A DNA stretch of 64,000 nt. Origin: Helicoverpa zea. Lineage: Eukaryota > Arthropoda > Insecta > Lepidoptera > Noctuidae. The DNA lies in the NCBI RefSeq assembly GCF_022581195.2, contig NC_061469.1:7744501-7808500 (forward strand), read 5' to 3'. This document shows positions 55,561 through 64,000 of this stretch, one piece after another. How positions within the stretch are numbered: the stretch's first letter is position 1; each line of letters starts with the position of its first letter. The translations under genes and the position numbers were made by a program. Below the pieces are notes generated by a model. The model searched no databases and was not told the DNA's origin. It saw only the letters and a program-made list of their open reading frames with translations.

Positions 55561-58500
55561 GTAAGTTTGTTGTCATATCGAAGGGTTAATTAAATGTTGA
55601 TTCTGTTAGGTAAACGTTCGCATAGTTCACGTGGTTCGAAAGTATTTCAAGGCGATCCTGCTTCTATGTGCTCTCGGGTGGACGACATGATTTCATCAAA
55701 CCTATCTCTGGATCTTGTTTCATGTTTTGTCAAATAAAGCTTAGGCTAATTGCCAATAAAATTTCACTCCGCGGACTGAATTCAGGGCCAATCCCAATGA
55801 AACTGTAGCTCAGTACGCTTATTTACCTGGTGCAACGACCTGTATTTATCGCTGTAACTATCCTCTGTGAGTCAGTTTCATCACTCTGACTATAAAATAC
55901 AAAACATAAAAAGAAATAAATATTTAATCAAACTTTAACGGTTTGTTTGTATTGCGGTTAAACTTAACGTCAATAATGATAACATTTAATAAATCTATTA
56001 AGAAGATTGATGAAGATCATAAAAATGAATTCAACAAAAATATATCGTTACCAAGATAAATTGCATTAAGCGTAAACTACGATACACACGAAGCGAAACA
56101 GTCCATCTATAAAATAATCAATTACGTGATCAAAATCATATTTTTCATACTGCCATTAGGCGATTTTACGTTATTTCTCAATTTTAACCTATTGCTAAAG
56201 CAGTTGGTATGTTTAATACATGGATTAGGCGCAGTTTCAATAAACCTTCTCGATCTTAAGTAATTTCGTCCAAGGGCACAATTTTGTAGACTACCGTGTC
56301 ACCCGTGAGATAATGATTCCAATTTTCTCTACCGGCCAATAGAGTATTGAAAAAAAAACTTGCCTGATGGAATAGAGTAAGGGTTTAATGAAGCTATTTT
56401 AGCAATTATTACCTACAACAATGGTGTTTAAGTCACAATTCCACATAAGTTAGTAATTATTACCCATTGTTTAAATAAAATTACTCAACCCATTAGACCC
56501 AACCCTAACTGCATGATACTAATAATCTACGGTTAAGTGACGAAATATAAGTCTTATTTCAAGATGATAATTGAGCTCTTTCGACAGACTCAACAAAATG
56601 ATAGCTATGCACAATTCAGAAAGACGCATCGTCAGATTGTATCATATTTCTGACAGCGAATGCATATTTTTGTTTGAACTAATTACCTAATTCCTAACAG
56701 ATTGTGTAGAGTAGTTGGCTCGAAGATACAAGTGTTGCATAATAAGGTCACTTATGAGAGTTAAATATGAATAAGTAAGAAGATTATGTTGATATAGAGA
56801 ACTTAGCAGGGCTTCATTAGGAAAATTTTGAGATCGATGTAGAAATTAAATTTAGTAAAGATTTTTTTAAACCTAGGTATATATTAAGTGACAAAGGTTA
56901 AGACAAATAACATCTAAAATCTTCCAAAACTGTAGCTGGAGATATAAGGTATACTTATTCGCTTATGAAGTAAAGTTAATCATAATCCCATAAATAAAAA
57001 AGAATATATTAATACAAATGAATTAACTAGAAGGCAATTCATAAAAACAATGACACGTAATGGAGTAGTCACAGCAAGCATATGAACTATGGGCACTATG
57101 GTGTAAGTACGTCCTTCCGCTAGGCACGTCAACGCGTGCGCACGTTGGGAAACGTCCCAAGAAGGCCGCCCGGTCGCAGATACTCCACGATCGATCCACG
57201 ATGATCTTGCAAGGAATTGCGTTATCGACTTAGTATCGAAATAGTTATAACTCTAGCTTGAGAAATGTTATGACATTTTTAGGCGAAACGAAACTTGCTT
57301 TGGCTGAATGTTTCGCAGTTTATTTTATTTACGTTTTAGTGTCGATATCTTGATAAATATGTCGATATCACTTCAGTCATTTGTTTAGCTGTAGTCCGTC
57401 AATTTAGCTTAGAGCAGACATTTCACAGTTCTTATGATCTTAATTCGTGTGTATCATTTTATACATGGAAATCAATTAAAACCTTATGCGTGATGGAAGG
57501 CAGAACTAATAGGATTAGCAAGAGTTTTTGGTTTCCACACAGAAGAATAATTGATAATTGATTATGACAATTAATTATTACCATAGACTTAATTGAACCC
57601 TGCAACGTTTATAATTTTTAAAAATTCAATTAATTTAGAAAATGAAGTCACTAAACGCGATTTTTCTTGATATTTTAGATCGATGTTAGTCTATACTTGT
57701 CCTCAATTCTACTTAGGTAGGTAGTAAGTAATGTATTGTCCACACATGTATCTAAACTGTTGTCAAAAACAATCTGTATGAACATGTCATAAATGCAAAA
57801 GCTCTGCCTACATTCTTGTATCAAATAATAACCAAAATTACGGGCCATTGGTGGTCATGGAGAAAGCATGAGAGAAAGCGGTCGCAAAAAATACACCGGC
57901 CGCACCGAAACTGAGAGACAACTGTGCTGACTGACAAACTGGAAATGTTGACCTTTATGATGATTCTTAAATTATGGGATTGACCATATCTTTATGTGTA
58001 TCAGCTAACGAAAGAGGTTTAGTTAAAACAGCTTTAAGACCTAATGTATCTAAATTGTAAGTGTGTATTGAATATCATCATGGTAATTCTATAAAATATT
58101 CAAATAATGAATTCGCAAATAACGGCAAATTATTTATTTATGGGTTTATTAATTATTTATTTAGTAGACTTTGACACCCAAAGTGTTAATGAGATAAAAC
58201 TGTTAATAGTAATTTGTGATACCTTGCTCTAGATCAAATATTAACATAAATGTGGTCATGTTAATCTAACACAAATGTATTTAGCACTAATGAATTTATA
58301 TTAACTGACTAGTATAACTTTGTATGATGCATTCGTGTGCACTAGTACTTAGAATAGCGTAACATCCGCACAGACGACCTAATTGATATGACCTTACAAT
58401 ATATTGTTCTAAACTTTGGTTGAAACATGAAAATAATAATCACGGTTTTAATTAAAATCGGAGTAGGTCAGTATATAGATGTAGAGTTAGCAAATACATT

Positions 58501-58914
58501 TGAGTTTATTTTGTGTAAAACAGACAAAGACTTGGTTGTTGAACTAGAAACACGAATATGATATTGAAATTCTCAGCTTCAAAACTATTTTAGAATCAAG
58601 AGCACATACAATTTTATTGTCAGCAAGATGCCAAAGTACCTCAAAAGTCCTCGGAAAAAGGGCCAATGATAAATTAATTTTGGCCAGATTTAATAAGTAG
58701 GGACAAAGATTACTGTCAGATGTACTTTGTCATGTTGCGTTTTTTCTACAAAGAATTTTGGGTGCGGCGTTGAAGGTTCATTTTGTCGTGTTATAGCAAT
58801 CAATTTCGTTTTTTTATATAATTTACGACACAAGATATTAATTTTGCATGCAAAATATAATGAGTAGTATTATGAATAAATAACTGTCTAAAATGGATTT
58901 ATAGTTTGTTCAAC
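55561..58914. other. Possible first intron; nothing recognised
   Basis: AT-rich sequence without supported frames, RNA genes or clear repeats. A GC-richer patch lies near 57110-57210. Confidence 0.4.
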
Positions 58915-58924
58915 AATAATTGAT

Positions 58925-59282
58925 GATGATGTCCTCCTAGCCGATTATCGGCTACGGCGGCTGTTCTCATTTAAGGAGATTAGCCAACTGCACGGGACAT
59001 ATTATAGTGCACGAGCATTTGCGCAGACACAAGTGCACTCCCTATTCCTTCACTCTCATAGCCCGATGGGACGGCAATCCGACACGACCGGAAAGAGATC
59101 AGGCGCAGGACCGACATTTACGTGCTCTCCGATGCACGGGTGTATCAATCACCAACTTCCAGGCTCCGGGCTGCTTTGTGAAAGTCTTCTAAAACCCACA
59201 AAGCAATTTCGGCCCGACTCGGGAATCGAACCTACCTCGCGCTCAGCAGCCGCACTTGCGACAGCTAGACCAACGAGGCAGT
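58925..59282 (-). mobile_element. tRNA-derived SINE with (CAT)n tail
   Basis: Minus strand: the A box reads TGGTCTAGCTGTC (within 59259-59275) and the B box GGTTCGATTCC is a perfect match to consensus (59222-59232). The body has CGGCTACGGCGGCTG in reverse and TCCGACACGACCGGAAAGAG on plus. The tail is CATCATCATCA at the left end. Confidence 0.85.
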
Positions 59283-61320
59283 TTCAGATCAGGCAGTTCA
59301 GTCAACAATAATAAAGTGTAGTTGTCTTACACGGGTGTCTCTCAAGGTTGCATCTTGGTTCCTGATATATGTGTATACGGAAATTTTTATTGAAAAAAGC
59401 ATAAATTAACTCATCTGAATGTATTCATCTGTTGATATATGTGGGATGCAACTGCTCTGATAAAGGACACCAAATTATGTATTATCGAAAAATAAATGTA
59501 GGCACCTAACCTGATTTGACATTGATTTAATATTTTTTTTTGTGCTAACTGGCTGGGATGTGTGGCAAAAACTTCCTCATAAATTCTCGATTATTATTCA
59601 ACTGTACATAATCATAGCAAAAAATATGCCAAGTTTACTGATGTAATGTCATTTATTAATCAGCCGATTATATCAGACATACAATACCTACTATATCACG
59701 TCGTAGATTAAAACAGAAAATAAGTATGGAAGAATTTAGATGAGCAATATTTTCTTGTCACGGTGGGTAACTTTAAGACGCCAATTAGCTATATGCCATG
59801 GAACGGACTGCTTGCTTATTTCCTAACTCAGTGTCTTTACCTTCTACGGGACTAATAGACACTTCTGACAAAAAATCTTATTCGTGTTCTTTGTTCAAGA
59901 GTGTTTCACGGTTCTAACTGACCGATGCTATGATGTTTATTGCATCGCCACGTTTCTTAAATAAACCCAGCCTTTTATTACTCTGTTTCGTTTGTAAGAC
60001 AATCTATTTCAATGTTTACAACTATTAATGCGTTTTTCCTATCTTAAACTACTATATCTCTTCTATGTCTTCCAAATCGTAATTTGTTCCTCTCCTATAT
60101 TATTTTATGCCCAGTCACGCAGTTGGTATTAAGCCAAATGTAGCTTGCGTGATATCCAGCATCACATAGAACGAGCATGTCATGGAATTATGCGCCAAGA
60201 TTACCATCACTTTGACATCATTATATCTGTGGTAAAAAAATGTAGCGGCTGCGATGGCAATGGTTGTAATACCATACCATCGACCTTGCATTTCGTAACA
60301 TTGGAATAAATAATTTATAATGCGTAAACGTATTACGGGTTTCCAATTATAGCGGTGAGCATTAAGACAATCAAAATGATAAGCGTCAAATCGTAAACAA
60401 TAGATCTGTTGGATGCGGTCAATATTCGTGGTTGCGAACCACAAGTCCTTGAATGGTTCGATGGAGTATTGAATGTGACATTGAATGCATCGCCCAAAGA
60501 CTAACTGTGATCCTTATATTCAGATCACGAGTGCGTGAACGATAAACGATAGCGTGTGCGTCATCGGCGAGTTACCAAGCGGTTCTGCCGTCATGAATGA
60601 GAGACGGATTAGCAATTAAGTATATACCATCAGAGCAGAAATGGCTGTAAATTATAAAGATTGGCCTGAGAATAATTTCTGAACTGTTTAAGTGGCAATT
60701 ATATCAACATTAAGGATTCCATCTCTTTTTGCATATAGCGGTTTTCTTATTTTCTATATTAGCTGTTGCTGTGGCCTGTGGCTGTTTCTCGCGGGATCAA
60801 TTCGCTTAAAGTCTATCATCACCAAATGCAGTTCAGTGGTTTTACTCCTGTTACAAACCGATATACGAAAGAGTTACATGCTTATTTATTTTATTAGGTA
60901 AGCATTGCTAGCAATTGAAATATATTTCATATAAATAAAGTGACTTTCTTTCATTATCTTTACAAACGTGCATATAAATCAAGCAGACACATAATTACGA
61001 CAGTAGATACGTATCTAGCTAGAATGTAATGTTAGTTAGAGTAATTAACAACTGACTACGCAATTAGATTGCACCTGCTTACAAGTGGCCTTCAAAGGTT
61101 AGCATTATTTCCTTTTTGTTGCTTTTGGAGAACGCAACGACAGTTTGTTTTAATTACTCATACTTTAATAATTAAAGTGTTGGTTCAAGTGAAGTTTGCT
61201 GAATTAATAGGTAGGTAAGCAATAAGTAATTTAAGCACATACTTAAATTAAAATTTCAAAAAGCTTTTTAGTGTATTATTTTGTAGATAATTTGGTTTTG
61301 GCAGTAAGTCTGCGGAACGC
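59283..61320. other. Intergenic or intronic, nothing supported
   Basis: No gene recognised. A 109-codon minus-strand frame at 60115-60444 has no splice context or family similarity. Confidence 0.4.
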
Positions 61321-61324
61321 TAGA

Positions 61325-62112
61325 CTTTTTTTAACCGACTTCCCAAAAAGGAGGAGGTTATCAATTCGGCCGGTATGTTTTTTTTTTTTTTTCTATGTAT
61401 GTACATCGATTACTCCGAGGTTTATAGACCGATTTACGTGATTCTTTTTTTGTTCGACTCGGAATAGCTGCCAGTTGGTCCCATAGTCATCAGGTCAGGA
61501 TCTGATGATGGAAACCGTGAGAAATCGAGGGCAACCTTCGAAAGTTGTATACATAGGGTAAAAACTTGACACTCAGGTGTACGCCTAAAAGCACTATTCA
61601 ACTGTGAAGATTTGGAGCTGATCTGATGATGGAAACCAGAGAGGGTCGAGGGAACTCGACAACTGAATATGTAAACTACCTCGTGTTTGGGCTTAAATTA
61701 TTTGTATTGACAAGACCTTTGCAACAGTGAAGGTTTGGAGCTGACCTGATGATGGAGACCAGAGAAAGTAAGTCGAGGAAACTCGACAACTGAATATGTA
61801 AAATACCTCGTATTTGGACTTATATTCTTTGTATTGATGAGAACTTCTCACTTGTATGGATAGTGACAACTATTCGTATCACTGAAAAGCTTTAAATAAA
61901 AACTTTTTTACAAAAAAATTAAACCGACTTCCCAAAACACTAAAAAGCAAAAAAAAATCTATTTTTAGGTGCATCAGTCGGTGGCAAAATTAACTTACTA
62001 ACATCCATTAGACACCGACTTCTAGGCCGATGCACCTAAAAATAGATTTTTTTTTTGCTTTTTAGTGTTTTGGGAAGTCGGTTTAATTTTTTTGTAAAAA
62101 AGTTTTTTATTG
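61325..62112 (+). repeat. Palindrome-ended dispersed element, copy B
   Basis: Inverted copy of 30530-31318. It begins with TTAACCGACTTCCC, carries the two about 123-bp units, and ends with the 217-bp palindrome at 61896-62112. Several small indels separate the copies, and the palindrome core differs (AAAATAGATTT in place of AATTAGTTT). Confidence 0.75.
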
Positions 62113-64000
62113 TTGTCGTTGTTCCTATATGTTATTGAATTTCGAGTCTTGTACTCCAACTCCAAACTTTGGTATGATGTGGTTACTTATTAACAGGTAT
62201 GTCACTTATTGTACTCAGAAACTATACATCAACTTAAAGTGACTTAGAGAGGTCATGCAGTTAATTCATTCGTGAGTAAGTAAGTAGCATTTATGTAGTT
62301 AGGTATGTTCTGACCCCTGAAAACATGAACGAGTCAATAGCTTTGTTTTTGCAAAAAATAATGAAGCCCTTTTTTATGTTCCGGCAATTGCAGTCTAGTT
62401 TATTCTTTTTTCCTTATTTATTTAATTTTTCGAATTTACAAAATGACGTCAATTTGAACTTTATATTATTTCCTGCTTAGTCATTCCTGATATCAAAATC
62501 CTTGCCCCTTACAATAAAAGTTACGTGTAAAACTTTTGGATACAGATAATTTATGTATTTCTGGAACATTGCTGCCTGATTTTGAGTCAGGTGCCTTGAG
62601 CTTTGTCACTCGAAATAACTTTACTCGCATATTTTGCAAGATCAAATCGAACAGGTGTAAATATAGATTTCCATATCAGTACCACAATAAAAATACGGGT
62701 CTGTTTACCTCAACCTTGTGTTACTGACTGTAATTCTACTTAAATGTAAAGATATTTTTACTTTTTTTATTTGCTTGTGTGCGTCAGCAACTAGTGTTGA
62801 GAGAAAAAATATGTAAAGAGAATATGGCCTATCCTAACTGATAGTTTTTTCTCTTTTTTATGAAGATTGTGTTTGACGTCATACGTAATTATTTTATAAG
62901 TAAGTACTGGGAATTCATAACAGTAATTGTCGCACAAGTGTGTTATAGACTCCTATTTACATTGTAATAAAATTGACGGAAAATACAGTCACTGACATTA
63001 TGTTTGTTATAATACAATATTTTAGGTATACCATTTACTTTTCTAATGTGTCATTTATTTTAATATAGTAATGCCCTACGTGAGATTCGATATGCACATT
63101 CATCAGAATCATACTAAATATTATTAACAGCGTACCAACAACACTTGTTCGACTTTCTCTTTAATAAAAATCATACTAGCGGAATGAAAAAAATAATTGC
63201 TAACACAAACGATTTCTAAAATAACAAGAGAGATTATGGAATTCCTTGGTCGGTTTTGATTTTATGAAATAAAAAAGTGCGACCTTATTTCTTAGACGTC
63301 AGCGCTTCTAATTTTCAAATTAAACTGAAATCCTCTAATGTCATAGGATCTAAGTTCATGAATATCTTTAGCATAGATATTGTTTAACTCTAGTTCAATT
63401 TTGTAACTGAGAACAATCATCAGACCACTATTTCAAACCACTTAAAATATGGATAAATAAGTACCTATATACTTACCTACATACTCAAGATAAAACAAAA
63501 AATCTTAGCTAGGTATTGTCTAAAATAAAATATTTTTTTTCTGCTAAATCATCACCATAACAAACGGCCTTGCCAATTATTGTATCATAATCCGCCAAAA
63601 AGTGAATTAAACTCATTAATAATATTTATATTGACCTTCAGACCGGTACTGGGAGTATGCCGGAGTGGTTTGTGCAATGGTTGCATTCACCGGCCGCTGC
63701 GCTTGCGACACCCAACGATGTGTGAGCGAGGGGGACGCCATACACTCCCATAATGCTTCAAACCACATATTCTCTAATATGAAGGTACTATGTATTTGCA
63801 AATTAGCCTTCATATAAAACGTGGTTGATGATAAATATTGTAAACTGTCCATCTTCACTACATAGCATAAAACAGTCGCTTTTTCTGTCCCTCCCTCTGT
63901 ATGCTTAAATATTTAAAACTACACAAGGGATAATAATATGTATTTAGGTACTATCAGTATTGCACCCGTGCGAAGCCGGGGTGGCTAGTTATATGGGGAA
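62113..64000. other. Right-edge sequence, no gene seen
   Basis: AT-rich, with a repeat word (CACCCGTGCGAAGCCGGGG) at 63962-63980 that belongs to common lepidopteran LINE/SINE fragments. An 80-codon minus-strand frame at 63616-63858 is not supported. Confidence 0.4.

Noticed and set aside
59033..59311. 92-codon plus-strand frame
   Set aside because: Lies wholly in a SINE.
60115..60444. 109-codon minus-strand frame
   Set aside because: No ATG context, splice sites or family motif support it; the alternation of hydrophobic and aromatic residues looks like chance in AT-rich DNA.
63616..63858. 80-codon minus-strand frame at the right edge
   Set aside because: No exon signals that fit a gene; possibly a repeat fragment.
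1..64000. CRISPR arrays, operons or prophage
   Set aside because: Tandem arrays present are minisatellites or transposon modules without spacer structure, and all genes have eukaryotic introns.

Overview
The window is nuclear DNA from a moth or butterfly (Lepidoptera). It is AT-rich, with intron-split genes that use GT-AG splice sites. The repeats are typical of lepidopteran genomes: tRNA-derived SINEs, RTE and jockey LINEs, and fragments starting with AACCGACTTCC. The gene set is animal and arthropod (chitin deacetylase, TRAPPC9, LSM7, CHID1, a THAP protein). No bacterial operon, CRISPR array or phage was seen. Exons were assembled by hand from splice sites, reading phase and family knowledge; every listed gene closes in frame from start to stop.

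Gene layout, left to right. (1) 1-1452, minus: the 3' end of an env-bearing LTR retroelement. (2) 1453-2849, minus: a four-exon THAP-domain gene whose stop codon touches the env-derived frame. (3) 4285-13949, minus: a 17-exon TRAPPC9 gene (1315 aa), divergent from (4) 14484-15167, plus: LSM7 (three exons, 118 aa). (5) 15565-26013, minus: a ten-exon chitin deacetylase-family gene (528 aa) with signal peptide, CBM14, LDLa and a deacetylase domain whose metal ligands are all substituted. Its second intron holds a 3'-truncated copia element and an unrecognised one-TM reading frame. (6) 26743-26844, minus: a tRNA-Gln(CTG) gene broken by a 31-bp insert. (7) 27686-30017, plus: CHID1 (394 aa), convergent with (8) 30292-34023, minus: a membrane-anchored SDR retinol/steroid dehydrogenase (323 aa).

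From about 34 kb to the right end there is no complete host gene. The region holds a 5'-truncated RTE LINE (38.57-41.14 kb), a jockey LINE with a perfect 13-bp target-site duplication and an open ORF2 (41.18-45.12 kb), SINEs, a 122-bp tandem repeat, a TA-flanked DNA transposon, and two inverted copies of a palindrome-ended repeat (30.5 and 61.3 kb). A GC-rich segment ending in a strong splice donor at 55560 looks like the untranslated first exon of a gene whose body lies to the right.

The host genes are mostly housekeeping (vesicle tethering, RNA decay and splicing, lipid or retinoid metabolism) plus extracellular matrix. The most notable biology is the chitin deacetylase-like protein, which keeps its chitin-binding modules but appears catalytically dead, and the env-derived frame abutting the THAP gene.
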